Origin: Histidinibacterium aquaticum
GTDB taxonomy: Bacteria; Pseudomonadota; Alphaproteobacteria; Rhodobacterales; Rhodobacteraceae
Length of the DNA: 64,000 nt
Direction: 5' to 3'
Assembly (NCBI RefSeq): GCF_008710275.1
Contig: NZ_VYQE01000003.1
Span: 589,041-653,040 of the forward strand
Of the stretch, positions 16,856 to 25,497 are shown piece after piece; position 1 is the stretch's first letter; every line of letters begins with the position of its first letter. A program made the position numbers and the translations under genes. The notes under the pieces are model-generated. The model was not told the origin of the DNA and did not search any database. It saw nothing but the letters and a program-made list of their open reading frames with translations.

Positions 16856-17224
16856 ATGTCCGAGCCCAGACTGTCCTTCAAGGAGATGTGCGCGAAGTTC
16901 GACGTCACGCCGCGGACGTTGCGCTACTACGAATACATCGAACTGCTCTCGCCCGAGCGCGAGGGGCGCTCGCGGTTCTACGGCCCGCGCGAGATCGCGC
17001 GGATGACGCTCATCCTGCGGGGCCGGCGCTTCGGCTTTTCGCTGGAAGAGATTCGGCAGTGGCTGATGATCTACGACCACGAGGGCACCCAGCCGCAGAT
17101 GCGCGCCTTCGTCGAGATGGCCGACCGCCAGCTGCTGACGCTGGACGAGCAGCGCACCCAGCTCGAGGAGACGATCCAGGAGCTGACCGAGCTCCGAGAG
17201 AGGACCTCCAAAGACCTGCAATAG
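16856..17224 (+). CDS. MerR family transcriptional regulator (first of tandem pair)
   Basis: A 122-residue protein with the MerR winged helix at 5-75 (FKEMCAKFDVTPRTLRYYEYIELLSPEREGRSRFYGPREIARM) and a C-terminal dimerisation coiled coil at about 85-120. There is no cysteine effector loop as in metal sensors. It closely resembles the next gene (shared TPRTLR(Y/F)[18 protein letters not shown] blocks), so the pair arose by duplication. Its position before an acyl-CoA dehydrogenase operon suggests regulation of acyl-CoA catabolism, as for LiuR-type MerR proteins. Confidence 0.92.
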   Translation: MSEPRLSFKEMCAKFDVTPRTLRYYEYIELLSPEREGRSRFYGPREIARMTLILRGRRFGFSLEEIRQWLMIYDHEGTQPQMRAFVEMADRQLLTLDEQRTQLEETIQELTELRERTSKDLQ

Positions 17225-17310
17225 CGCCTTTACGAGGTTGCTTTCTTTCACCTCGACCCGTGTCACATTTCGCGACGTTTCGTCAGCGAAGAAATGACGC
17301 CGCGTTCCAT

Positions 17311-17340
17311 TTACGTCACCGTGACACTTCCTTGTAAGCT
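17311..17340 (+). promoter_or_regulatory. MerR-type promoter/operator candidate
   Basis: A TTACGT -35-like element (17311-17316) and TAAGCT -10-like element (17335-17340) are 18 bases apart, longer than usual, with a perfect dyad GTCAC-C-GTGAC (17315-17325) inside. Long spacers with a central dyad are characteristic of MerR-regulated promoters. It lies about 65 bases before the second MerR gene. Confidence 0.45.
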
Positions 17341-17405
17341 TCGATGGAAACTTGCACCTGCCCGTCCGTTGAGCCCGACACAGCGACGCGACGGAAGCGA
17401 TAGGA

Positions 17406-17792
17406 ATGACCGAACAGACAATGACGATCCGCCAGATGTGCGATGCCTTCGAGGTAACTCCGCGCACCCTGCGGTTCTACGAGGCGAAAGAGCTGCTGGC
17501 CCCGATCCGCGAGGGACAGAAGCGTCTCTTCACCCGGCGTGACCGGGCCCGGCTCAAGCTGATCATGCGCGGCAAGCGCTTCGGCTTCAGCCTGGAGGAG
17601 ATCCGGCAGCTCCTCGACCTCTACGACATGGGCCGGACCAAGGAGCAGCTCGAACGCTCCGTGGAACTGGCCGAACACCACCTGGCCGAAATGCAGGCCC
17701 GGCGGGACGAGCTGAACGACGCGATCTCCGAACTGAGCGAACAGCTCCAGTGGGGTCGCGCGGAACTGAAAAAGAGCGGAGAGGCGGCCTGA
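17406..17792 (+). CDS. MerR family transcriptional regulator (second of tandem pair)
   Basis: A 128-residue regulator with the same architecture as its upstream paralogue: an N-terminal winged helix ([42 protein letters not shown]) and a C-terminal coiled coil ending in [15 protein letters not shown]. No metal-binding cysteines are present. A start at ATG 17421 (MTIRQMC) is also possible. It is 34 bases before the acyl-CoA dehydrogenase gene and probably regulates that operon and itself from the dyad at 17315-17325. Confidence 0.92.
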   Translation: MTEQTMTIRQMCDAFEVTPRTLRFYEAKELLAPIREGQKRLFTRRDRARLKLIMRGKRFGFSLEEIRQLLDLYDMGRTKEQLERSVELAEHHLAEMQARRDELNDAISELSEQLQWGRAELKKSGEAA

Positions 17793-17826
17793 CTGCTGCC
17801 CTCCGAAATACCGAGAGGGGAGACAG

Positions 17827-19605
17827 ATGCCGACCTACACGCCGCCCGCCCGTGACATGGAATTCGTGCTGCACGATCTGCTGAAGATCGAGGCCGCCGA
17901 CATCCCGGGCTACGCCGATCTCGACCGCGAGACCACCCGCGCCATCATCGACGAGGCCGGCAAGATTTCCGCGGAGGTTCTGGCTCCTCTCAACAAGACC
18001 GGCGACGAAGAGGGTTGCCGGCTCGAGAACGGCGTCGTGCGCACGCCGAAGGGCTTCAAGGAAGCCTACGACCAGATGCGCGCCGGCGGCTGGATGGGCC
18101 TCGACACGGACGCCGAGTACGGCGGCCAGGGGATGCCATATCTCACCTATGCCATCACGGGCGAGATGTTCGTCTCGGCCAACATGGCGTTCAACATGTA
18201 CCAGGGCCTGACCCACGGCGCGATCACCGCGCTGCAGGCCCACGGCTCGGAAGAGCAGAAGCAGACCTACCTGCCGAAGATGAACTCGGGCGAGTGGTCC
18301 GGCACCATGAACCTGACCGAACCGCACTGCGGCACCGACCTGGGCCTGATCAAGACCAAGGCCGAGCCGCAGGAGGACGGAACCTACCGGATCTCCGGCC
18401 AGAAGATCTGGATCTCGGCGGGCGAGCACGACCTGACGGACAACATCGTCCACCTCGTGCTGGCCAAGATCCCCGGCGGGCCCGAGGGCACCAAGGGCAT
18501 CTCGCTCTTCATCGTGCCGAAGTTCATGGTGAACGAGGATGGCAGCCTCGGCGACCGCAACGCGGTCTCCTGCGGCGGGCTGGAGTCCAAGATGGGCATC
18601 CACGGCAACGCCACCTGCGTGATGAACTACGACGGCGCCACCGGCTTCCTCGTCGGCGAGAAGCACAAGGGCATGCGCGCCATGTTCACGATGATGAACG
18701 AGGCCCGTCTCGGCGTGGCGCTGCAGGGCTTCGCCCAGGGCGCCGTGGCCTACGAGAACGCCCTCGGCTTCGCCCGGGACCGGCTCCAGGGCCGCGACGT
18801 GACCGGGACCAAGAACCCCGACGGCCCGGCCGACCCGATCATCGTGCACCCCGACGTGCGCCGGAACCTCATGGACCAGAAGTCCTTCGTCGAGGGCGCG
18901 CGCGCCTTCGTCTACTGGGGCTCGATGCTCAACGACCGCGCGGTGCGCTGCGAGGACGACGAGGCCGAGGGCTTCATCTCGCTGCTGACGCCGATCCTGA
19001 AGGGCTTCCTGACGGACAAGGGCTTCGAGACGGCGGTGCTCGCGCAGCAGACGCTGGGCGGCTCCGGCTTCACCCGCGAATGGGGGCTGGAGCAGTTCGT
19101 GCGCGACGCCCGGATCACCATGATCTACGAGGGCACCAACGGCATCCAGTCGCTCGACCTCGTGGGCCGCAAGCTGGGCTCCGGCGGCGGCAAGCACGTC
19201 ATGGCCTACTTCGAGATGATCAAGTCGTGGTGCAAGGAGAACGCGGGCGACCCCGAGTTCGACGCGGCCTTCATCGAGCCGCTCAAGACAGCCTCGAAGC
19301 AGCTGCAGCAGGCCGGCATGTACTTCATGCAGAACGGCGCGAAGAACCCGAACGCGGCACTCTCGGGCTCCTACGACTTCATGCACATGATGGGTCACGT
19401 GAGCCTGGGCTACATGTGGGCGCGGATGGCCAAGACGGCGGCCGAGGCGCTCCAGGCCGGCGCGGGCGACACCGAGTTCTACGAGTCGAAGATCGCCACC
19501 GGCCGCTACTACATGGCGCGGCAGCTGCCGATGGTGGGCACCCACCTCGCCCGCATCGAAAGCGGGGCGGAACCGGTCATGGCGCTCGACGCGGCGAACT
19601 TCTAA
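17827..19605 (+). CDS. Acyl-CoA dehydrogenase, long (about 590-residue) type
   Basis: A 592-residue FAD enzyme performing the first step of beta-oxidation. Central blocks are [23 protein letters not shown] (FAD/substrate region) and [11 protein letters not shown]. The catalytic base is Glu435 in [20 protein letters not shown]-terminal extension beyond the usual 380-residue form is present, as in the FadE12/DmdC-like subgroup. GGGGAGACAG precedes the ATG. Some members of this subgroup oxidise 3-methylmercaptopropionyl-CoA (DmdC); because the neighbours are a thiolase and FadB-type protein, straight-chain acyl-CoA is the likelier substrate. Confidence 0.92.
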   Translation: MPTYTPPARDMEFVLHDLLKIEAADIPGYADLDRETTRAIIDEAGKISAEVLAPLNKTGDEEGCRLENGVVRTPKGFKEAYDQMRAGGWMGLDTDAEYGGQGMPYLTYAITGEMFVSANMAFNMYQGLTHGAITALQAHGSEEQKQTYLPKMNSGEWSGTMNLTEPHCGTDLGLIKTKAEPQEDGTYRISGQKIWISAGEHDLTDNIVHLVLAKIPGGPEGTKGISLFIVPKFMVNEDGSLGDRNAVSCGGLESKMGIHGNATCVMNYDGATGFLVGEKHKGMRAMFTMMNEARLGVALQGFAQGAVAYENALGFARDRLQGRDVTGTKNPDGPADPIIVHPDVRRNLMDQKSFVEGARAFVYWGSMLNDRAVRCEDDEAEGFISLLTPILKGFLTDKGFETAVLAQQTLGGSGFTREWGLEQFVRDARITMIYEGTNGIQSLDLVGRKLGSGGGKHVMAYFEMIKSWCKENAGDPEFDAAFIEPLKTASKQLQQAGMYFMQNGAKNPNAALSGSYDFMHMMGHVSLGYMWARMAKTAAEALQAGAGDTEFYESKIATGRYYMARQLPMVGTHLARIESGAEPVMALDAANF

Positions 19606-19669
19606 GGTCGAGGGGTCGCTCGTCCGCCCGACGGGCGACCTCGCACGCGTGCCGCAGACCGGAGGGGTG

Positions 19670-19882
19670 ATGCCCAAGCGTTTCCGCCTGACCCGCCGCT
19701 TCAACGTCGCCATGACCGAGGACGGCTATCGCCGACTGCGCCGCTTCGCGCAGGAGTCGGGACTGGACGAGGGCGAAGCGCTGTCCTTCCTCTTCGAGCA
19801 TTTCGACAGCGTCATCGACGACGACACCTTCGGCCACCGCCTGCGGCTCTTCAATTCGGAGCTGGAGTCGCGGAAGCGATGA
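19670..19882 (+). CDS. Small ribbon-helix-helix-like protein in the fad cluster
   Basis: A 70-residue basic protein, start ATG 19670 with GGAGGGG upstream (the earlier in-frame ATG at 19649 has no such site). The sequence RRFNVAMTEDGYRRLRRFAQESGLDEGEALSFLFEHFDSVID fits a short beta strand, a helix, a turn and a second helix, the ribbon-helix-helix DNA-binding layout. The C-terminal tail is charged. No named family was recognised. Its location between acyl-CoA dehydrogenase and GST suggests an accessory or regulatory role, unproven. Confidence 0.7.
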   Translation: MPKRFRLTRRFNVAMTEDGYRRLRRFAQESGLDEGEALSFLFEHFDSVIDDDTFGHRLRLFNSELESRKR

Positions 19883-19890
19883 CCCCGGCG

Positions 19891-19912
19891 GGGCCCGAGA
19901 GTCGGGCCTTCG
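19891..19912 (+). terminator. Hairpin after the RHH-like gene
   Basis: GGCCCGA (19892-19898) and TCGGGCC (19902-19908) form a perfect 7-bp stem with a GAG loop followed by TTCG. It is a weak or partial terminator, or a processing hairpin, before the GST gene. Confidence 0.45.
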
Positions 19913-20020
19913 CCACGTGCGGCGCTTTCGGCACGGGACGTCACGGTTGATCGCCCGGGGCCGAGAGGCTCCTATCCGCCCGAGACCAGAGACCTTGAAC
20001 ACCCCCGAGGGAGAGCGCGC

Positions 20021-20650
20021 ATGGTGATGAAGCTCCACTGCTTCGGCGAGAGCGGGAACGCCTACAAGTGCGCGCTGGCGCTGGAGCTCGCGGGCGAACC
20101 CTGGGAGCCGGTGCACGTCGATTTCTTCCGTGGCGCCACGCGCGCGCCCGCGTTCCGCGCGCTCAACGTCATGGGCGAGGTGCCGGTGCTGGAGGACGGC
20201 GAGACGGTGCTCACGCAGTCCGGCGCGATCCTCGACTACATCTCGACCGTCACCGGCAAGCTCGGCGGAAAGCTCGCGGCCGACCGCCGCGAGGTCCTGC
20301 GCTGGATTCTCTTCGACACGCAGAAGGTCTCGGGCATGGCCGGGCCGCTGCGCTTCCAGATGAACTTCCTGCCCGAGGAGAAGCGCGACCCGGCGGTCGC
20401 GGCCTTCCTCTCCGGCCGGCTCCATTCGGCGCTCAAGATCATGGAGACCCACCTCGCCGACCGCGAATGGCTGGTGGGCGACGGCGTGACGATCGCCGAC
20501 TGCGCCTGCTGCGGCTACCTCTACTACGACGAGGATTTCACCTTCGACCGGGTCCAGTACCCCGCCATCGACGCCTGGCTCTCGCGCCTCTCCGCGCTGC
20601 CCGGCTGGAAACACCCCTATGAACTGATGACCCGGGCCTTCCCGGGCTGA
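20021..20650 (+). CDS. Glutathione S-transferase family protein
   Basis: A 209-residue protein. The N-terminal thioredoxin-like domain has LHCFGESGNAYKCALALELAG, with Ser/Asn in the catalytic N-terminal turn, and the cis-Pro motif GEVPVLEDGETVLTQSGAILDYI. The C-terminal all-helical domain has the DGVTIADCACCGYLYY N-capping box. It is placed 10 bases before the thiolase gene, in the fad cluster. Such a GST is often found beside beta-oxidation genes in Rhodobacterales; its substrate is unknown. Confidence 0.92.
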   Translation: MVMKLHCFGESGNAYKCALALELAGEPWEPVHVDFFRGATRAPAFRALNVMGEVPVLEDGETVLTQSGAILDYISTVTGKLGGKLAADRREVLRWILFDTQKVSGMAGPLRFQMNFLPEEKRDPAVAAFLSGRLHSALKIMETHLADREWLVGDGVTIADCACCGYLYYDEDFTFDRVQYPAIDAWLSRLSALPGWKHPYELMTRAFPG

Positions 20651-20660
20651 CGGAGGACCA

Positions 20661-21872
20661 ATGACCGACGCCTATATCTACGACGCCATCCGCACCCCGC
20701 GGGGCAAGGGCCGGGCCGACGGATCGCTGCACGAGGTCACCTCGCTGCGCCTCTCGGCCGTCGTGCTGAACGAACTCAAGGCCCGCAACGGCCTCGAGGG
20801 AAGCGCGGTGGAGGACGTGATCTGGGGCAACGCGACCCAGGTCAAGGAACAGGGCGGCTGCCTCGCGCGGAGCGCGGTTCTAGCCTCCGACCTCGACGAG
20901 AGCATCCCGGGCCTTTCGATCAACCGCTTCTGCGCCTCCGGGCTCGAGGCCGTGAACCTCGCCGCCAACCAGGTGCGCGGCGGGGCGGGCGAGGCCTATA
21001 TCTCGGGCGGCGTCGAGTGCATGAGCCGCGTCCCCATGGGCTCTGACGGGGCGGCGGTGGCAGTCGATCCGACGGTCGCGATGGAGCACTACTTCGTGCC
21101 GCAGGGCATCTCGGCCGACATCATCGCGACCCAGTACGGCATCAGCCGCGACGACGCCGACCTCTACGCGGTCGAGAGTCAGAAGCGCGCGGTGGCCGCC
21201 TGGGAAGACGGCCGCTTCGGCAAGTCCGTGGTCCCGGTGCGCGACGTGAACGGCCTGTCGATCCTTGAGAAGGACGAGGCGATCCGTCCGGGCACCGACA
21301 TGCAGGCCCTCGGCGCGCTCAAGCCCTCGTTCAAGGAGCAGGGCGAGACCATGCCCGGCTTCGACAAGGTGGCGCTGATGAAGTACCCGCATCTCGAGCG
21401 GATCAACCACGTCCACCACGCCGGCAACTCCTCGGGCATCGTCGACGGCGCGGCGGGGGTCATCGTGGCCTCCAAGGAATGGGGCGAGGCCCGCGGCCTG
21501 AAGCCGCGCGCGCGGATCAAGGCCACCGCCAAGATCGGCACCGATCCCACGATCATGCTCACCGGCCCCGTGCCCGTGACCCAGAAGATCCTGCGCGAGA
21601 GCGGCATGGAGATCGGCGACATCGACCTCTTCGAGGTGAACGAGGCCTTCTCCTCGGTCGTCCTGCGCTTCATGCAGGCCTTCGACGTGGACCACGGCAA
21701 GCTCAACGTGAACGGCGGCGCCATCGCCATGGGCCACCCCCTGGGCGCCTCGGGCGCCATCATCCTCGGCACGCTGCTGGACGAGATGGAGCGCACGGAC
21801 CGCGAGACCGGTCTGGCCACGCTCTGCGTCGCCTCCGGCATGGGTGCGGCCACGATCATCGAACGCGTGTGA
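20661..21872 (+). CDS. fadA: Acetyl-CoA C-acyltransferase (3-ketoacyl-CoA thiolase)
   Basis: A 403-residue thiolase that cleaves 3-ketoacyl-CoA to acetyl-CoA in the last step of beta-oxidation. The acyl-accepting Cys91 is in SINRFCASGLEAVNLA, His359 in GGAIAMGHPLGASGA, and the proton-transfer Cys389 in LCVASGMGAA. GGAGGACCA precedes the ATG. It lies 13 bases upstream of the FadB-type gene, so the two should form the trifunctional alpha/beta complex or a functional equivalent. Confidence 0.95.
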   Translation: MTDAYIYDAIRTPRGKGRADGSLHEVTSLRLSAVVLNELKARNGLEGSAVEDVIWGNATQVKEQGGCLARSAVLASDLDESIPGLSINRFCASGLEAVNLAANQVRGGAGEAYISGGVECMSRVPMGSDGAAVAVDPTVAMEHYFVPQGISADIIATQYGISRDDADLYAVESQKRAVAAWEDGRFGKSVVPVRDVNGLSILEKDEAIRPGTDMQALGALKPSFKEQGETMPGFDKVALMKYPHLERINHVHHAGNSSGIVDGAAGVIVASKEWGEARGLKPRARIKATAKIGTDPTIMLTGPVPVTQKILRESGMEIGDIDLFEVNEAFSSVVLRFMQAFDVDHGKLNVNGGAIAMGHPLGASGAIILGTLLDEMERTDRETGLATLCVASGMGAATIIERV

Positions 21873-21885
21873 GGGAGAGACGACA

Positions 21886-24090
21886 ATGACCGATTTCCGC
21901 ATGGAAAAGGACGGCGACGTCGCCGTCATCACCTGGGACGCCGAAGGGCGCTCCATGAACGTCATGACCCGCGCGGGCTTCGAGGAGCTGGACCGGCTCT
22001 TCGACGAGGCGCTGGGGGACGAGAGCGTCAAGGGCATCGTCATCACCTCCGCCAAGAAGGACTTCGCGGGCGGCATGGACCTCAACGTCCTCGCCAAGGT
22101 CCGCGAGGAAGCGGGCGACGCCCCTGCGCAGGCGCTCTTCGACTTCACCATGTCCGGCCACCACGCGCTGCGGAAGATCGAGCGCGCGGGCATGGACCCC
22201 AAGACCAACAAGGGCGGCAAGCCGGTCGCCTGCGCCATCCCGGGCACTTCGGCCGGGATCGGCACCGAGATCGCGCTCGCCTGCCACCGCCGGTTCATGG
22301 CCGACGGAAAGGCCAAGATCGGCCTGCCCGAGATCATGGTCGGGCTCTTCCCCGGCTCCGGCGGCACCACGCGCTACTCGCGCATGGTGGGCGCCATGCA
22401 GGCGGCGCCGGTGCTGCTCGAAGGCAAGATGATGGATCCCAAGGCGGCGAAGAACGCGCAGCTGGTGGACGAGGTCGTCGCCCCCGAGGCGCTGCTCGAC
22501 GCGGCCAAGGCCTGGGTGCGCGAGGCCACCGACAAGGACATCGTGAAGCCCTGGGACGAGAAGGGCTGGAAGATGCCGGGCGGCGCGCCCTACCACCCCG
22601 CGGGCTTCATGACCTTCGTGGGCGCCTCCGCGATGGTCCACCACCAGACGCAGGGCGTCTACCCGGCGGCCAAGGCCCTGCTCTCGGCGATCTACGAGGG
22701 CGCGCAGGTGCCCTTCGACACGGCGCTGAAGATCGAGGCGCGCTGGTTCACCAAGGTCCTGATGGACCCGACGTCCTCGGCCATGATCCGGTCGCTCTTC
22801 CTCAACAAGCAGGCGCTGGAGAAGGGGGCGAACCGCCCCGAGGCTCCGGACCAGACCGTGAAGAAGGTCGGCGTGCTGGGCGCGGGCATGATGGGTGCGG
22901 GCATCGCGCTGGTCTCCGCGCAGGCCGGGATCGAGGTCGTGCTGCTCGACCAGTCGAAGGAGTCCGCCGAGAAGGGCAAGGCCTACACCGCGGACTTCAC
23001 CGCCAAGGGCGTGAAGCGGGGCAAGACCACGCAAGAGAAGGCCGACGCCATGCTCGCGGCGATCACGCCGACCGATGACGTCGAGGACCTGAAGGGCTGC
23101 GACCTCATCGTCGAGGCGGTCTTCGAGGATCCGGGCGTGAAGGCCGAGATCACGGGGCGCGTCGAGGCCGTCGTGGGCGAGGACTGCATCTTCGCCACCA
23201 ACACCTCGACCCTGCCGATCACCGATCTCGCCAAGGCCTCGAAGCGGCCCGAGCAGTACATCGGCATCCACTTCTTCTCGCCGGTCGAGAAGATGGCTCT
23301 GGTGGAGATCATCAAGGGCAAGGAGACCGGCGACCGGGCCGTGGCCAAGGCGCTCGACTACGTGCGCCAGATCCGCAAGACGCCGATCGTGGTGAACGAC
23401 GCGCGGTTCTTCTACGCCAACCGCTGCATCATCCCCTACCTCAACGAGGGCGCGCGGCTGGTAACGGAGGGCGTGCAGCCCGCGCTGATCGAGAACGCCG
23501 CCAAGCTGCTGGGCTTCCCGCTGGGACCGCTGCAGCTGATCGACGAGACCTCGATCGACCTTGCGGTGAAGATCTCCAAGGCCACGAAGTCGGCGATGGG
23601 CGACGCCTACCCCGCCGACATGGCGCCGGTGGACGAGCTGATGTTCTCAATGGCCGACGAGGGCCGGCTGGGCCGCAAGGCCGGCGCGGGCTTCTACGCC
23701 TACGACGAGAAGGGCAAGCGCACCGGTCTCTGGTCCGGCCTCGCCGAGCGCCACGCGCCGGTCTCGGAGCAGCCGGACCTGCAGGAGGTGCAGCACCGCC
23801 TGATGTTCGCGCAGGTGCTCGAGGCCGTGCGCGCTCTGGAAGAGGGTGTGCTCATGGACATCCGCGAGGGCGACGTCGGCGCGATCCTCGGCTGGGGCTT
23901 CGCGCCCTGGTCCGGCGGTCCGTTCTCCTGGCTCGACATGATCGGCGCGCCCTACGCCGCCGAGCGCTGCGACCACCTCGCCTCGACCTACGGCGAGCGG
24001 TTCGAGTGCCCCGCCTTGCTGCGGGAGATGGCCGAGAAGGGTCAGAGCTTCTACGGCCGCTTCGGGCCCGAGGAGAGCGCGGCAGCCTGA
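21886..24090 (+). CDS. fadB: FadB/FadJ-type enoyl-CoA hydratase / 3-hydroxyacyl-CoA dehydrogenase
   Basis: A 734-residue fusion. The N-terminal crotonase domain (1-200) has GTSAGIGTEIALACH and GLPEIMVGLFPGSGG, carrying the two catalytic glutamates. The NAD-binding domain starts at KKVGVLGAGMMGAGIA (326-341). The 3-hydroxyacyl-CoA dehydrogenase core has FATNTSTLPITDLAKA and IGIHFFSPVEKMALVEII with the catalytic histidine. The C-terminal domain ends after WGFAPWSGGPFSWLD. The start ATG 21886 follows GAGGGAGAGACGACA; the in-frame ATG at 21844 lies inside the thiolase gene. It is the last gene before a strong terminator. Confidence 0.95.
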   Translation: MTDFRMEKDGDVAVITWDAEGRSMNVMTRAGFEELDRLFDEALGDESVKGIVITSAKKDFAGGMDLNVLAKVREEAGDAPAQALFDFTMSGHHALRKIERAGMDPKTNKGGKPVACAIPGTSAGIGTEIALACHRRFMADGKAKIGLPEIMVGLFPGSGGTTRYSRMVGAMQAAPVLLEGKMMDPKAAKNAQLVDEVVAPEALLDAAKAWVREATDKDIVKPWDEKGWKMPGGAPYHPAGFMTFVGASAMVHHQTQGVYPAAKALLSAIYEGAQVPFDTALKIEARWFTKVLMDPTSSAMIRSLFLNKQALEKGANRPEAPDQTVKKVGVLGAGMMGAGIALVSAQAGIEVVLLDQSKESAEKGKAYTADFTAKGVKRGKTTQEKADAMLAAITPTDDVEDLKGCDLIVEAVFEDPGVKAEITGRVEAVVGEDCIFATNTSTLPITDLAKASKRPEQYIGIHFFSPVEKMALVEIIKGKETGDRAVAKALDYVRQIRKTPIVVNDARFFYANRCIIPYLNEGARLVTEGVQPALIENAAKLLGFPLGPLQLIDETSIDLAVKISKATKSAMGDAYPADMAPVDELMFSMADEGRLGRKAGAGFYAYDEKGKRTGLWSGLAERHAPVSEQPDLQEVQHRLMFAQVLEAVRALEEGVLMDIREGDVGAILGWGFAPWSGGPFSWLDMIGAPYAAERCDHLASTYGERFECPALLREMAEKGQSFYGRFGPEESAAA

Positions 24091-24113
24091 TCGAAGCCAC
24101 GTCTCGACACATC

Positions 24114-24144
24114 ACGCCCCTGCAGTCCGCTGCGGGGGCGTTTT
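24114..24144 (+). terminator. Rho-independent terminator of the fad cluster
   Basis: ACGCCCCTGCAG and CTGCGGGGGCGT form a 12-bp stem (one T-G pair) with loop TCCG, followed by TTTTC. It lies 24 bases after the fadB stop. Confidence 0.88.
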
Positions 24145-24156
24145 CGTATTCGGGGA

Positions 24157-24606
24157 TCAGTCGGTGAGCGGCTTCTCGAAGTAGACCCGGCGAAAGCCGT
24201 CCTCGATCCTGCGTCCGGTCTCGCGGTAGCCGAGCCGGGGGTAGAGCGTGAGGTTCGCGGTCATCGCCTCGTTGGTATAGAGCGTGACCGCGCGGCATCC
24301 GCGCGCGCGGGCCGTCTCCTCGCAGAAGGCGATGAGGTCGCGCCCGATCCCCTGCCCTGCCGCCTCGGGGCGGACGGCGACATTCTCCAGCAGCATGGCG
24401 TCGCCCTCGGGCCGAAAGACGATGAAGCCGCGCATATGGCCTTGCTCGTCACTCTCGACCCAGACCTGCCCGGCCGCGACGAGGGCCCGATAGTCGGCAC
24501 CCATCGGCGCGGGCTCCCGGCCGATCCGCGTGACGTAGGGGGCGTAGGCACTTCGGGCACAGGCGCGGAGGCCGTCCGCGTCGGCGGCGGTAGCAATGCG
24601 TATCAC
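24157..24606 (-). CDS. GNAT family N-acetyltransferase
   Basis: A 149-residue single-domain GNAT. The acetyl-CoA pyrophosphate loop is VAVRPEAAGQGIGRDLIAFCEE (QGIGRD), followed by ALYTNEAM-like LYTNEAMTANLTLYPRLGYRE, typical of small-molecule or antibiotic/amino-acid acetyltransferases. The ATG at 24606 opens the first beta strand (MIRIATAADADGLRACA). It is six bases downstream of the methionine aminopeptidase stop, so the two are co-transcribed. The substrate is unknown. Confidence 0.9.
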   Translation of the reverse strand: MIRIATAADADGLRACARSAYAPYVTRIGREPAPMGADYRALVAAGQVWVESDEQGHMRGFIVFRPEGDAMLLENVAVRPEAAGQGIGRDLIAFCEETARARGCRAVTLYTNEAMTANLTLYPRLGYRETGRRIEDGFRRVYFEKPLTD

Positions 24607-24612
24607 GCAGGC

Positions 24613-25362
24613 TCAGCCCGGACGGGTGACGACGATGGGCTGCCGGTCCGTGGCGACGACCGTATGCTCGTACTGCACGACCGGTGCGCGGGGCTCGCTG
24701 TAGAGCGTCCAGCCATCCTCGCCCTCGGTGGCCCAGAGCCCGCCGTTGGAGAGGAAGGGCTCCACCGTGATGACCTGCCCCTTGCCGATGCGGCGGCGGT
24801 CTCCGCGCGTGGGCCATGTCGCGATCTCGCCGGGCTCCTCGTGAAGCGCCCGGCCCACCCCGTGGCTCGCGAGACTCCGGATCAGGGTGTAACCGCGCTC
24901 GGAGGCGAAGCGGCCGATGGCCTGCCCGATGCCCGCGAGCGGGCGGTCGCTGCCGACCTGCGCGATACCGATTTGCATGGCGCGCCTGCCGTCCCGGCAG
25001 AGACGCTCCATCGATTTGTTCACCGGCGGTACGCGAAAGGTCGCGCCCGTGTCGGCGAAGAAGCCGTCCTTCGAGGCGGAGACGTCGATGTTCACGAGGT
25101 CGCCCGCCGCGATGACGCGCGGCCCGGGGATGCCGTGGGCGATCTCCTCGTTCACGCTGATGCAGGTCGCGCCTGGAAAGCCGTAGGTGGACCGTGGCGC
25201 GGAGACCGCGCCCTCCTGCTCCAGCAGGGCGGCACCGATCCCGTCGAGTTCGGCCGTCGTCATGCCGGGCTCCATGGCCGCCGCCATTGTCTTCATCGTG
25301 TTGGCCACGATGCGGCCGATCTCCTTGAGACCGTCCAACTCGTCTTCGTGCGTGATCGTCAC
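24613..25362 (-). CDS. map: Methionine aminopeptidase, type I
   Basis: A 249-residue metalloenzyme that removes N-terminal methionine. Metal ligands are visible as Asp in NIDVSASKDGFFADTG (two Asp), His in SHGVGRALHEEP, Glu in VITVEPFLSNGG and Glu in VQYEHTVV. The GTG at 25362 begins the family-typical TITHEDELDGLKEIGRIVA; ATG 25404 is the alternative and would add 14 basic residues. Alphaproteobacteria often have more than one Map; pairing with a GNAT rather than with ribosomal genes suggests this may be an accessory copy. Confidence 0.92.
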   Translation of the reverse strand: MTITHEDELDGLKEIGRIVANTMKTMAAAMEPGMTTAELDGIGAALLEQEGAVSAPRSTYGFPGATCISVNEEIAHGIPGPRVIAAGDLVNIDVSASKDGFFADTGATFRVPPVNKSMERLCRDGRRAMQIGIAQVGSDRPLAGIGQAIGRFASERGYTLIRSLASHGVGRALHEEPGEIATWPTRGDRRRIGKGQVITVEPFLSNGGLWATEGEDGWTLYSEPRAPVVQYEHTVVATDRQPIVVTRPG

Positions 25363-25497
25363 GTCGGCCCCCCGCGTCCGCTTCCGGTCCCTTCTAGCGG
25401 CCATCGCCCGCGATGTCCCACGCCGCAGACGGAAAGGGCGCGCCCGCCGAGGGACGCGCCCGGGTGACGCTCATGGGAGAATGGGCGTCGAGTGCCG

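Noticed and set aside
17827..19605. DmdC (3-methylmercaptopropionyl-CoA dehydrogenase)
   Set aside because: The protein is of the same long subgroup, but dmdB and dmdD are absent and thiolase plus FadB-type genes follow, which fits general beta-oxidation.
17587..19713. 708-residue frame antisense to the acyl-CoA dehydrogenase gene
   Set aside because: Shadow of the real gene; composition (His/Val/Gly/Leu-rich) and lack of ribosome site are typical of antisense frames here.
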